From the NCBI RefSeq assembly GCF_018614585.1, contig NZ_JAGGOI010000029.1, positions 62,001 through 126,000 of the forward strand: a stretch of 64,000 bases of DNA. The letters are read 5' to 3'. Positions 1 through 9,840 of this stretch are shown one piece after another (position 1 is the stretch's first letter; each line of letters begins with the position of its first letter). The DNA comes from Streptomyces sp. ISL-1. Lineage in GTDB: Bacteria; Actinomycetota; Actinomycetes; Streptomycetales; Streptomycetaceae. The position numbers were made by a program, and so were the translations under genes. The notes under the pieces are model-generated. The model searched no databases. It had not been told where the DNA came from and worked only from the letters and a program-made list of their open reading frames with translations.

Positions 1-9
1 TCCATTCGG

Positions 10-60
10 GTTGCGCGCAACGGGCCGGCGGACAGACTCCAGCGGCAATCTCGCGCAACT
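10..60. promoter_or_regulatory. Candidate operator with CGCGCAA motif
   Basis: A perfect 12-bp palindrome, GTTGCGCGCAAC, lies at 10-21, and a second TCGCGCAAC half site lies at 50-58. The same CGCGCAA core occurs twice in tandem at 1731-1750, ahead of the next transcription unit. The encoded HTH regulator at 862 could bind these sites; that is inference from position and recurrence. Confidence 0.3.
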
Positions 61-123
61 CGCGGCCACCGCACCACCATTGGCCGCATGCTGGAGCTCC
101 GACCAGCGAGAACGGAGCACCCC

Positions 124-327
124 ATGACGCTCAAGTTCATCGGCACCACCTCCGAGCACGGCAACTGCCCCACGCTGTACGAGGTCGAGGAGACTGGTGA
201 CATCGTCGTCCAGGGCAACCGGCTGACCGACCCCGAGCACCTCACTCAGCTGCGCGACGTCGGCGAAGGTGAGACCTTCGTCGTCATCCCTCGCGAGCTT
301 CTGACCCGCTTCGCCCCCAAGGAGTGA
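124..327 (+). CDS. Small conserved hypothetical protein of the DUF6879/HTH cassette
   Basis: This predicts a 67-aa acidic soluble protein with no signal peptide or membrane segment. I do not recognise a domain. An in-frame ATG exists 36 bp upstream, but the ATG at 124 has a GGAG ribosome site just before it, so I chose the shorter form. The stop is one base before the GTG of the DUF6879 gene, and that gene overlaps the HTH regulator gene. The three therefore look like one operon. Small proteins in this position are common next to DUF6879 and DUF5753-HTH genes in Streptomyces (general knowledge). The function is unknown, and the link to the regulator rests only on gene order. Confidence 0.75.
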   Translation: MTLKFIGTTSEHGNCPTLYEVEETGDIVVQGNRLTDPEHLTQLRDVGEGETFVVIPRELLTRFAPKE

Positions 328-328
328 C

Positions 329-865
329 GTGCCACCCCGGATTCCGTTCGAGGAGATCACCCATCTGTTCTCGGAGTTCGAGCGCACCGCGTGGCGGCTG
401 GAGACCCGCCGCGGGTACGCCTCGGACCGGCAGGGTGCCCGCTTCCAGGCGTTCATGTGCGGCATCGAGCCGCGGCCGGAGCCTGACCACCCGTGGAACG
501 TCAACGTGCGGCAGAGGGCAGCTGAAGGGGCCCGGTTCTCCCGTGTGCGGATCATCGACGAGCCGCCCACGGACGGGCAGCGGTTCCTCATGGCGACCGC
601 GGCCGGGAACGTGGTGGCCGGCGAGGACATCCGCGTACTGACCCGAGCCGAGGCGAACCGGCTGGAGCTGCCGGAGCACGACCTGTGGCTGTTCGACTCC
701 CGCATCCTGGTCCGCATGCACATCGACGACACAGACACCACGATCGGTGTGGAGCTCGTCGACGACGCCGCGGAGGTGCTCGCCGCATGCCGAGCCCGGG
801 ACGCCGCTTGGCCCCTTGCACGCCCTACTGCTGAGGTGTGGACGCAGGTACGTTCGTCCGTGTGA
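329..865 (+). CDS. DUF6879 family protein
   Basis: This 178-aa protein opens with a PFEEITHLFSEFERTAWRLE segment and later has a DLWLFDSRILVRMHIDD stretch, both typical of the DUF6879 family. It has no membrane segment or signal peptide. The family has no established biochemical function. In Streptomyces it is usually encoded beside a DUF5753-type HTH regulator, as here. The GTG start lies one base after the upstream stop, and the gene's own TGA overlaps the downstream GTG in a GTGA, indicating translational coupling. By analogy with other small-protein/HTH pairs it may be the effector or partner of the regulator, but nothing in the sequence proves this. Confidence 0.8.
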   Translation: MPPRIPFEEITHLFSEFERTAWRLETRRGYASDRQGARFQAFMCGIEPRPEPDHPWNVNVRQRAAEGARFSRVRIIDEPPTDGQRFLMATAAGNVVAGEDIRVLTRAEANRLELPEHDLWLFDSRILVRMHIDDTDTTIGVELVDDAAEVLAACRARDAAWPLARPTAEVWTQVRSSV

Positions 866-1704
866 GCACGGACTTTCAGAGCGCCAGGGTCGCCCTCGGC
901 GCGCGCTTGCGCGAGCTGCGCACCGAGGCCGGGCTCAACGGCAAGGACATGGCCGCGCGGCTCGGCTGGCAGCGCTCGAAGGTGTCGAGGCTGGAGAACG
1001 GGAAACAGACCGCGACCGCGACTGACCTCGCAGAGTGGGCCCGCGCCGCCGGCACACCCGCGCAAGCGGCGGACCTGGAGAGCCGACGCCGCGGGCTGGA
1101 GTCCCAGCAGCGCTCATGGCGCAGGCAGCTCGCCGCGGGCCACCGCTCCGTGCAAGACCGGTACGTCGTCGAGTACCAGCGCACGGCGACCATGCGCGGG
1201 TACGAGGCCACCGTCATCCCCGGTCTGTTCCAGACACCTGACTACGCCCGGCACCTGCTCATCCAGAACGCCGAGCTGATGCGGTCGCCCCGCGATACGG
1301 AAGCGGCCGTGCAGTCCCGCATGCGACGGCAGGAGGTGCTGTACGAGGCAGGCAAGCTCTTCCGTGTCCTGATGTGGGAGGGCGCACTGCACGCGCTGAT
1401 CTGCCCCCGCGAGGTGATGGCCGGCCAGTTGGACCGCCTCGTCGGGCTGATCGGCATGAGCACGGTGGAGCTCGGCATCGTGCCCCTCGGTGCACCGCTG
1501 CCGCTGACTCCGAAGCACGGGTTCTGGATCTTTGACGAGGAGCGGGTGATCGTCGAGACGGTCAACACCGAGTTGCAGTACGAGTCTGCCGATGACGTCG
1601 AGCTGTACGGGCGGGTGTGGGATGGCCTCAACGAGGCAGCGGCGTACGGGCCGAAGGCGCACCGGCTGATTGCAAGGGCGCGGGCACAGTTCCAGTCCGT
1701 GTGA
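862..1704 (+). CDS. XRE-family HTH regulator with DUF5753 domain
   Basis: The N-terminus (residues ~10-65) is a helix-turn-helix of the XRE/Cro type: LRELRTEAGLNGKDMAARLG followed by QRSKVSRLENGKQ. The rest (~100-275) matches the DUF5753 effector-like domain (EATVIPGLFQTPDYARHLL, then a conserved WEGALH segment). Such regulators are numerous in Streptomyces and are typically paired with DUF397 or DUF6879 genes. An in-frame GTG exists at 838, but the GTG at 862 sits exactly on the upstream stop (GTGA) and gives the standard N-terminus, so I use it. It is 280 aa, full length and apparently intact, in contrast to the broken relative at 53374-54207. Confidence 0.9.
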   Translation: MSTDFQSARVALGARLRELRTEAGLNGKDMAARLGWQRSKVSRLENGKQTATATDLAEWARAAGTPAQAADLESRRRGLESQQRSWRRQLAAGHRSVQDRYVVEYQRTATMRGYEATVIPGLFQTPDYARHLLIQNAELMRSPRDTEAAVQSRMRRQEVLYEAGKLFRVLMWEGALHALICPREVMAGQLDRLVGLIGMSTVELGIVPLGAPLPLTPKHGFWIFDEERVIVETVNTELQYESADDVELYGRVWDGLNEAAAYGPKAHRLIARARAQFQSV

Positions 1705-1727
1705 GCAACCTCGGCCAACTGCCTGAC

Positions 1728-1792
1728 TGGCCCGCGCAATCCCGCGCAATCGGAGCGCGCTGGCCCGGCCGCCGTCCCTACGGTCCCGGTCA
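1728..1792 (+). promoter_or_regulatory. Promoter/operator region of a leaderless small-gene operon
   Basis: Two tandem copies of CCCGCGCAAT lie at 1731-1750. They share the CGCGCAA core with the palindrome at 10-21. A TACGGT -10 element at 1779-1784 sits 7 nt before the ATG at 1792 with no ribosome site, which suggests a leaderless transcript. Confidence 0.4.
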
Positions 1793-2001
1793 TGGACTCC
1801 AACACCCGCCCCTCGGGGGCCTCCGAAGCGGGACCATCCCTCTACTGCCACTGGCACAAGGGACCGTCCGGCACCGCGACTCTGATCGACGTGGTGGATC
1901 AAGGGTCCGGACCGGGCGGGTACCACCTGTATGCGTGTGACCCGTGCATGGAACAGCTCCACTTGACGCCGCTGTCCGAACGGGGGCGGGCCGCGTCATG
2001 A
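1792..2001 (+). CDS. Small Cys/His-rich hypothetical protein
   Basis: This 69-aa protein has a YCHWHKG segment (residues ~18-24) and a YACDPC segment (~47-52). Together they supply a Cys/His set that could bind one metal ion, like a minimal zinc finger. There is no signal peptide. The start lies 7 nt behind a TACGGT box, which fits a leaderless mRNA. Its TGA overlaps the ATG of the next gene (ATGA). Small proteins of this kind follow DUF5753 regulators in other Streptomyces genomes (general knowledge). The function is unknown. Confidence 0.65.
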   Translation: MDSNTRPSGASEAGPSLYCHWHKGPSGTATLIDVVDQGSGPGGYHLYACDPCMEQLHLTPLSERGRAAS

Positions 2002-2162
2002 AGCCGTTCACGACCCCTGGCCGCTTCGTGATCTCCTGCTACTGCTGGATTCGGAAGCCGGGCACCGAGACACGCTGCACGCAGGCCCCGCACAGCAAGG
2101 GCGACCACTTCCATGCGTACACGCGCCAGTCGTGGCCGCACCGCGGGCCGGAACCCCAGTGA
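1998..2162 (+). CDS. Microprotein, 54 aa, unknown function
   Basis: The ATG overlaps the upstream stop by 4 bp (ATGA), and its own TGA overlaps a GTG start (GTGA), so it is the middle member of a coupled chain. The product is rich in His, Cys and Arg, with a SCYCW segment near residue 14 and a KGDHFHAY stretch near residue 34, possibly metal-binding. No family is recognised. The main evidence that it is translated is the tight overlap at both ends. Confidence 0.5.
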   Translation: MKPFTTPGRFVISCYCWIRKPGTETRCTQAPHSKGDHFHAYTRQSWPHRGPEPQ

Positions 2163-2335
2163 CCGCGCCCACCACCGCCGTGGCTGCGGACGGGAAGGCG
2201 CCAGCGTGCCGGATCGGCGAGTGCGGCGAGTGCCCCGGGCCGCGCGTCATACGGCTTTCGGGCGCGCCGGCGTGGGAGAAGCCGCTGGAGGAGCTGCGGT
2301 GCGGGTGCTCCTGCCACGCGAGGAAGCGCCGCTGA
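2159..2335 (+). CDS. Cys-rich microprotein, 58 aa
   Basis: It starts at a GTG overlapping the preceding stop. It carries CRIGECGECPG and CGCSCH, that is six cysteines and a histidine arranged as CxxxCxxC...CxCxCH, suggesting a small zinc ribbon or redox-active knuckle. An in-frame GTG at 2132 would give nine more residues, but the GTGA overlap favours 2159. An ATG for a possible 32-aa ORF (2335-2433) overlaps the stop codon. The function is unknown; I infer a co-translated accessory of the upstream regulator cassette. Confidence 0.5.
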   Translation: MTAPTTAVAADGKAPACRIGECGECPGPRVIRLSGAPAWEKPLEELRCGCSCHARKRR

Positions 2336-2552
2336 TGATCTCCCGCCGGTGGCCGACGCCGATCGGCTGCGGGTGGGTGGCTGGCCCTGGTCTGCCGCTC
2401 GTCCCCCTGGGCAGGCCGGGGCCTGCATATTGAGACTCGGCGGTCTGGTGTCCAGTCCCCCGGGCGGTAGCCGGACCCCGAGGCCTGCGTGTGGCGCTTC
2501 CGCGCGAGGTGCGCCTCCCTGCCCCCGGGTGGGCGGGGCGCGGGCAGCAGGC

Positions 2553-2591
2553 GGCCCCCGAAGCGCGTACGCGTGTCCGCGCTCGGGGGCC
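2553..2591 (+). terminator. Stem-loop terminator
   Basis: GGCCCCCGAAGCGCG pairs with CGCGCTCGGGGGCC around a 10-nt loop, with one bulged base. There is no T-run, which is usual for GC-rich actinomycete terminators. It would end the small-gene operon. Confidence 0.5.
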
Positions 2592-2603
2592 GTCGTGCGC
2601 GAT

Positions 2604-2668
2604 ATGCAACCAGGTGCATAACGCCCCTTGTGGGACTACCTGACAGGCGTCAACTCCAAAGCTACGGT
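2604..2668 (+). promoter_or_regulatory. Palindrome and -10 box before a coiled-coil membrane protein
   Basis: ATGCA-N6-TGCAT (2604-2619) is a perfect 5-bp-arm palindrome. A TACGGT -10 box (2663-2668) sits 6 nt before the ATG at 2675, giving a predicted leaderless transcript. The palindrome is upstream of the -35 region and could be an activator or repressor site. Confidence 0.35.
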
Positions 2669-2674
2669 CGCCGC

Positions 2675-3250
2675 ATGGTGTCGATCGACTGGGGCGACGC
2701 CCCCACGTGGGTAGCGGGGGCTTTTGCGGCGGCAGCTGCGTACTACGCGCGCAGCACGCTGAAAAGCCAGCAGAAGCAGATCTCAGAGCAGCAAGAGTTC
2801 ATTGCAGAACAAGCGGAGAACTTGCACCTTGAGCGGCGGGCACTGATTGCAGCAGCTGAGGATAGGCGCTGGGAGCAGGTGCGGCAGGTCCATTTCACGG
2901 CTGTGGTGACGAAGGGAGAGGGAGGCCTAGGCCCCGGTGGCCGGCCGCTTGTGAATACCGCTGTCTGGGTGGCCATGGTCACCAACTCCAGCCAGGGGCC
3001 GATCAATAGTGTTCAGGTCGCCTTCGGGGAGGATCAGCCGACCGAGGTTCTCCAGGAGAAGCCGAGCTACGAGGTGGTCGTCGAGGAGGCCAGCACCATC
3101 CCGGCTGGTGGCGTTTGGGTCTTCGACTCACCTCGTGGCACGAACGAGTACCTCAATGATCGTCAGCCGATGGTGACATTCGTGGATGTTCACGGCAACG
3201 CCTGGCAGCTGGATCGCTTCCAGAAGATCAGTGAGGTTGACCGCCAATAG
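2675..3250 (+). CDS. Hypothetical protein with one N-terminal membrane helix and coiled coil
   Basis: The product is 191 aa. Residues ~10-26 (APTWVAGAFAAAAAYYA) form a single membrane-spanning helix. It is followed by a charged, Gln/Glu-rich segment (~30-75) that looks like a coiled coil, then a soluble region. The frame is open 186 bp further upstream, but the ATG at 2675 is preceded by a leaderless-type TACGGT box and gives a sensible membrane N-terminus. Codon use is less GC-extreme than in the core genes, consistent with the island being acquired. Single-helix plus coiled-coil proteins of this size are common in Streptomyces accessory regions. The function is unknown. Confidence 0.75.
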   Translation: MVSIDWGDAPTWVAGAFAAAAAYYARSTLKSQQKQISEQQEFIAEQAENLHLERRALIAAAEDRRWEQVRQVHFTAVVTKGEGGLGPGGRPLVNTAVWVAMVTNSSQGPINSVQVAFGEDQPTEVLQEKPSYEVVVEEASTIPAGGVWVFDSPRGTNEYLNDRQPMVTFVDVHGNAWQLDRFQKISEVDRQ

Positions 3251-3253
3251 AAA

Positions 3254-3287
3254 GGCTCCGCCGCGACGGGGGATGCGCGGCGGGGCC
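3254..3287 (+). terminator. Stem-loop terminator
   Basis: GGCTCCGCCGCG pairs with CGCGGCGGGGCC (one G-T pair) around a 10-nt loop, a few bases after the stop of the upstream gene. Confidence 0.55.
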
Positions 3288-3324
3288 CGATCGTGCGGGT
3301 GCCCCTGGGGCGGGCGGTCATGCG

Positions 3325-3408
3325 TCAGTGGCTGTGCGGCGGGTACCACCAGCCGCAGACGGAGCAGTACACGAGGTCCGCCGCAGCGACCAACAGGCGT
3401 CGGATCAC
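3325..3408 (-). CDS. Possible 27-aa microprotein at the end of the minus-strand operon
   Basis: A GTG overlaps the stop of the gene at 3405-3806 (GTGA), exactly the coupling seen between nearly all members of this operon. The product would be MIRRLLVAAADLVYCSVCGW plus seven residues: a short hydrophobic start, one CxxC and a His-rich tail. Size and context only; no family is recognised. Confidence 0.35.
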   Translation of the reverse strand: MIRRLLVAAADLVYCSVCGWWYPPHSH

Positions 3409-3806
3409 GGCTCTTTCACCTCCTCGCCAGCTGGGTGGAGGATGTGCATGATCCGGTTCGGGTCGAGAGCCCCTCTCGCCGACTTAGCCGCCTCATCAGC
3501 GAAAACACCGTCAGAGGGGCCAACCCCTCTCGGTGGGGGAGTGGCGGACGAATCGGACATGCGCCATGCGCCGACCGCCCACACAACAGGCACGAGGTAG
3601 ATCCCGCCGGGAGCCCGCTGAATGATCGAGCCGTAGAACACGGCGACGAACCCGGACGCCAGCAGGCGGCGCAGGACCACACCGAGGCGCACCAGCCCGG
3701 ATCGGTCGGCGTGCGTCTTGCCGGACAGCCAGCGGCCCCACGCCTCCAGCGCGAGCCACGTCCCAACGCACAGGCGGCGGCCCACGATGGCCGCACGCGC
3801 CTTCAC
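3405..3806 (-). CDS. Small membrane protein, unknown function
   Basis: This 133-aa protein has a basic N-terminus and two probable membrane helices in the middle (LRRLLASGFVAVFYGSII and GGIYLVPVVWAVGAW, residues ~45-80), then a polar Pro/Gly-rich tail. Its ATG overlaps the stop of the upstream membrane gene by 4 bp (ATGA). The pair, with the 50-aa membrane protein further upstream, forms a run of small membrane proteins. This recalls the spread-gene clusters of Streptomyces conjugative elements, but no TraB-like translocase is present here, so that comparison is only organisational. Confidence 0.65.
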   Translation of the reverse strand: MKARAAIVGRRLCVGTWLALEAWGRWLSGKTHADRSGLVRLGVVLRRLLASGFVAVFYGSIIQRAPGGIYLVPVVWAVGAWRMSDSSATPPPRGVGPSDGVFADEAAKSARGALDPNRIMHILHPAGEEVKEP

Positions 3807-4345
3807 AGCAGGCCTGCCACGTAGTCACCAGCCGTCGACACGGCGGGCGCGACGAGGAAGCCGATGAGGCCGGCCACGCTGGAGGCGAGACCGAGGCTGA
3901 TCCCGGCGAGGGTGCCGCGCACGAAGTCCCAGCGGAAGCCGCGGCGGCTCGACACGGCGATGATGACGACGGTCAGGATGATCACGACGGCGTGCCCGCC
4001 GGGGGTGAGAGCGAGGTGCGACGAGCGGGTGACGTCCGACCTTGTGCCGCCGACGCCGTACACGAGGACGGCGTCACCGACCTGGTTCGTGCCCCACAGA
4101 GACCAGTCGGCGGCTGCGCCGATCAGGCCCCCGGCGGACAGGATGAGCAGGGTTCCGTACGTCACGCAGAGGAGGAACGGGGCGAGTTGGCGCAGGGATT
4201 TGAGGGCGAGCCGCTTCTTGTGGCTGACCCACCAGCGGGAGAAGTCCCATGCGAAGAGGCTGAGACCGACGACGACGCCGCCGAGGGAGACGAGGCCGTA
4301 GGTGGGGATGTCCAGCGGGGTCATGGGGATGTTGGGCGAGGCCAT
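3803..4345 (-). CDS. Polytopic membrane protein of the island operon
   Basis: This 180-aa protein has about four membrane helices: YGLVSLGGVVVGLSLFAW (~14-31), a long one near 47-72, AVVIILTVVIIAVSS (~112-128) and a Gly/Ala-rich C-terminal pair (~140-178). I chose the ATG at 4345 because it gives a compact N-terminus 8 bp after the preceding small gene; the frame is open further upstream only as a shadow. No family is recognised. It is sandwiched between a 50-aa membrane protein and a 133-aa membrane protein, so these may form a complex. The function is unknown. Confidence 0.7.
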   Translation of the reverse strand: MASPNIPMTPLDIPTYGLVSLGGVVVGLSLFAWDFSRWWVSHKKRLALKSLRQLAPFLLCVTYGTLLILSAGGLIGAAADWSLWGTNQVGDAVLVYGVGGTRSDVTRSSHLALTPGGHAVVIILTVVIIAVSSRRGFRWDFVRGTLAGISLGLASSVAGLIGFLVAPAVSTAGDYVAGLL

Positions 4346-4353
4346 GCGGGGTC

Positions 4354-4506
4354 CTATCGGAGGATGGCCAGCCCGAAGGCGGCGAGGGTGAGCACGAGGG
4401 CGACGGTCCCGGTAATACGCGGGACGTCGGACAGCGCGACGACACAGAGGCCGATCAGCGCGAGCAGCGTCATACCGGCGAAGAGCGCAGCTTCCATGCT
4501 GGTCAT
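4354..4506 (-). CDS. 50-aa two-helix membrane microprotein
   Basis: The reading frame MTSMEAALFAGMTLLALIG continues as a second hydrophobic stretch (TGTVALVLTLAAFGLAIL), predicting two membrane helices joined by a short PR turn. The ATG at 4506 overlaps the upstream stop (ATGA) and the stop is 8 bp before the next ATG, so it fits the coupled operon precisely. It is too short for routine gene callers. No homologue is recognised; small hydrophobic proteins of this type are typical of actinomycete mobile elements. Confidence 0.6.
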   Translation of the reverse strand: MTSMEAALFAGMTLLALIGLCVVALSDVPRITGTVALVLTLAAFGLAILR

Positions 4507-4778
4507 CGCCGCTGGTGAGGTGCGGGCATACCGGCCTCAGACGCTGTATCACCAGGGGCGTACCGGCCGACCTGATAGGCGATGATGCGCGGCTGCTCGC
4601 CCTTGGGGACGGCGCCTGCGGCCCATGCCTGCCGGTAGGCGGAGGCGATGAGTGATACCGCGTGTTTCACCGCTGCGGAGGCGGTCATACCTGCGGCCAT
4701 CATCACCGCGAGGTCGTCGTGCAGCTCCTGATCCGTCTTCACAGACAGGCCCTTGCCGGGCAGAGGCGGGGTGCTCAC
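4503..4778 (-). CDS. Hypothetical 91-aa soluble protein
   Basis: From the GTG at 4778 the product is MSTPPLPGKGLSVKTDQELH followed by an Ala-rich helical segment (DDLAVMMAAGMTASAAVKHA) and a polar tail. No membrane segment is evident. The GTG overlaps the TGA of the HNH gene (GTGA), and its own stop overlaps the ATG of the 50-aa membrane protein. The helical content and small size would suit an adaptor or small DNA-associated protein, but I recognise no family. Confidence 0.6.
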   Translation of the reverse strand: MSTPPLPGKGLSVKTDQELHDDLAVMMAAGMTASAAVKHAVSLIASAYRQAWAAGAVPKGEQPRIIAYQVGRYAPGDTASEAGMPAPHQRR

Positions 4779-5071
4779 GCTGCCACCCCCAGCGCGTCGC
4801 GGTGCACGGCCGTACGGAGCACGAGGAGCAGCCCGAGGGGAAACGTGTCGCCCTTGCGGGTGTTGCACGGCTCGCACGCCAACACGAGGTTGAAGGGCCG
4901 GTTCGTGGCCCACCACGAGTAGGGGAGGTAGTGGTCGAGGGTCGCCCTGGTCATGTCCGCGAATGGGGTGCGGCAGTAGAAGCACTGCCGGCCGTCGCGG
5001 CGGGCGAGGCGGTAGCGCAGGGCCCGGCCTCGTTCGCCCTTGACGCATCCGGCGCGGTGTCGGCTGCTCAT
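4775..5071 (-). CDS. HNH endonuclease
   Basis: This 98-aa protein has a clear HNH (beta-beta-alpha metal) core: CFYC near residues 30-33, LDHYLPYS near 45-52 with the catalytic His, then NLVLACEPCNTRKGD (~62-76) with the Asn and the second CxxC pair that binds structural zinc. Such compact HNH nucleases occur in phages, mobile elements and restriction-like systems and nick or cut DNA. The ATG at 5071 overlaps the upstream stop (ATGA). The frame is open further upstream but only as shadow. Substrate and target are unknown. It is the only enzymatic domain I can identify in this operon. Confidence 0.8.
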   Translation of the reverse strand: MSSRHRAGCVKGERGRALRYRLARRDGRQCFYCRTPFADMTRATLDHYLPYSWWATNRPFNLVLACEPCNTRKGDTFPLGLLLVLRTAVHRDALGVAA

Positions 5072-5430
5072 CGGTCCCCACCGGCCTTGAGCGCGGTCAG
5101 CTCGCGGGCGAGGGCGCGCAGGCGTACCGCGGACTCGACGAATGCCGCGGCGAGCCTGTCGAGCTCCGTGGGGTCGAGGGTTTGGCCGATGCTGCCGAGG
5201 TCGACGGACACCCCGAGGCGCGGGCCGCCGGACGCGCTGTACGGGTAGCCGACCAGGCTCGCGGTGAACAGCTCGTGGCCGTCGAAGTCGTGGGTGACCT
5301 CGGGCCCCGAGTGGATGGTGTCGTTGCGGTAGCCGGCGGGCTGGTGGTCGCTGACGCACCAGGCGGGTTCGGGCATGGTGACGGGCCCGTAGTCGAGGGT
5401 GGGCACCGTGATGGTGCGGAGCGCGCTCAC
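5068..5430 (-). CDS. DUF6907-like protein
   Basis: This 120-aa protein starts MSALRTITVPTLDYG, then has PEPAWCVSDH, followed by an acidic beta-rich middle and a long C-terminal helix rich in Ala, Leu and Arg (~88-115). The TVPT...PAWC...H pattern is characteristic, as far as I recall, of DUF6907, a Streptomyces family found in accessory regions. The function is not known. GTG at 5430 is preferred because it overlaps the stop of the upstream gene (GTGA); the upstream extension is Arg/Gly-rich shadow. Confidence 0.65.
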   Translation of the reverse strand: MSALRTITVPTLDYGPVTMPEPAWCVSDHQPAGYRNDTIHSGPEVTHDFDGHELFTASLVGYPYSASGGPRLGVSVDLGSIGQTLDPTELDRLAAAFVESAVRLRALARELTALKAGGDR

Positions 5431-5777
5431 TGGTCCTCCCCCGCGGGAAGGGTGACGGCCTCGGACCACGTCTTGCCCTCGGCGAGTGCTGCGTGGGTCT
5501 GGTCACTGGTGACGTAGCCCGTGGCGGGGTGCTTGACGAGCTGCTCGCGCAAGTACTCGGTCGTCCACTCGATGTCGAGCAGGGCCCGGTTGCCGAGGGC
5601 GCTGCGGAGCGCGATCACGGCGTGCATGGCCCGGTCGGCCAGGATCCGGTGGTGGACTTCGCTGTCGCCGATGGTGGCGGGGTGGGGGATGTCGAGCGCT
5701 TCGAGGACAGCCGCGAGCAGGCCGCGGAGTTCGTCAGCAGGCTTGCCGGGCACGGCAGCGGACATGGGAAGATCCAT
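5427..5777 (-). CDS. First gene of the island operon, hypothetical protein
   Basis: This 116-aa soluble helical protein (MDLPMSAAVPGKPADELRGL...) has a conserved-looking HHRILADRAMHAVIALRSAL helix. An AAGGAGA ribosome site lies 7 nt before the ATG, the only strong one in this operon, so it marks the operon start. Everything downstream to 3325 is joined by 4-bp overlaps or an 8-bp gap. I believe proteins like this recur in Streptomyces integrated elements and phages, but I cannot name a family. The function is unknown. Confidence 0.7.
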   Translation of the reverse strand: MDLPMSAAVPGKPADELRGLLAAVLEALDIPHPATIGDSEVHHRILADRAMHAVIALRSALGNRALLDIEWTTEYLREQLVKHPATGYVTSDQTHAALAEGKTWSEAVTLPAGEDQ

Positions 5778-5926
5778 GGAGCCGTTCTCCTTGCGTGTTC
5801 AAGGGTTCGGTCAGGCCCTGTCGCGGTGTTCCACCACCGTGGCGGGGCCGTTCTGTTGGATCAGATAGGTTCCAACTGCACTATCGGCGACCGCCGGTTC
5901 GCGGACCTGCAGCCTCTGGTGCGGCC

Positions 5927-9412
<3,486 letters not shown>

Positions 9413-9551
9413 TCACCACCGTGCACGGTGAGCGGCATGAGCAGCCGCTGGCCGACGATGCCGCGGTGCTCGCGGCCTATCGCGATCACTTCGGGCTGCT
9501 GCTCGACCGCCTGCCGACAGCCCCGGGGAGGGCGACCTGAACAATGTCCTT

Positions 9552-9797
9552 GTGAGTGCTGTGAGACATGTGCTGGTGCTGCCCGACCGCGACGCCGCGG
9601 AGGAGGCGGCCGAGGCGCTCGGCGACCGCTTCGGCGTCGCCGAGGAGCCGCTGCTTCTGCGAGACGCGCTGGCCGGCGAGGACGACGCAGAGGACGCGCA
9701 GTGGCTGCTGGTCGTCGAGGACCCGGACGGGCGGCTGGACCCGGCGAAGCTGGACGAGTTCGCGGAGGAGTGGGACGGCTGGCGCGAAGAGCCCTGA
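9552..9797 (+). CDS. Small acidic conserved protein upstream of holA
   Basis: This 81-aa protein (GTG start) is very acidic (EEAAEALGDRFGV..., DEFAEEWDGW) with a predicted beta-alpha fold and no membrane segment. AACAAT lies 6 nt before the GTG, so it may be leaderless. It is a conserved hypothetical in streptomycetes at this locus as far as I recall; the function is unknown. Its stop lies 43 bp before holA, which suggests co-transcription. Confidence 0.75.
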   Translation: MSAVRHVLVLPDRDAAEEAAEALGDRFGVAEEPLLLRDALAGEDDAEDAQWLLVVEDPDGRLDPAKLDEFAEEWDGWREEP

Positions 9798-9840
9798 GCG
9801 GAGAGGGCGGTGTCAGTGCCGCGTGGGATGCTGGACCGCG

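Noticed and set aside
2335..2433. 32-aa ORF after the Cys-rich microprotein
   Set aside because: The ATG overlaps the stop, but the product has no distinctive feature, so the overlap could be chance.
2434..2674. tRNA or small RNA gene between the microproteins and the coiled-coil protein
   Set aside because: No cloverleaf or GTTCRA loop; the inverted repeat at 2553-2591 is better explained as a terminator.
1..5777. Complete integrative conjugative element
   Set aside because: No integrase, replication initiator, TraB translocase or attachment repeat is visible; only an accessory island can be claimed.
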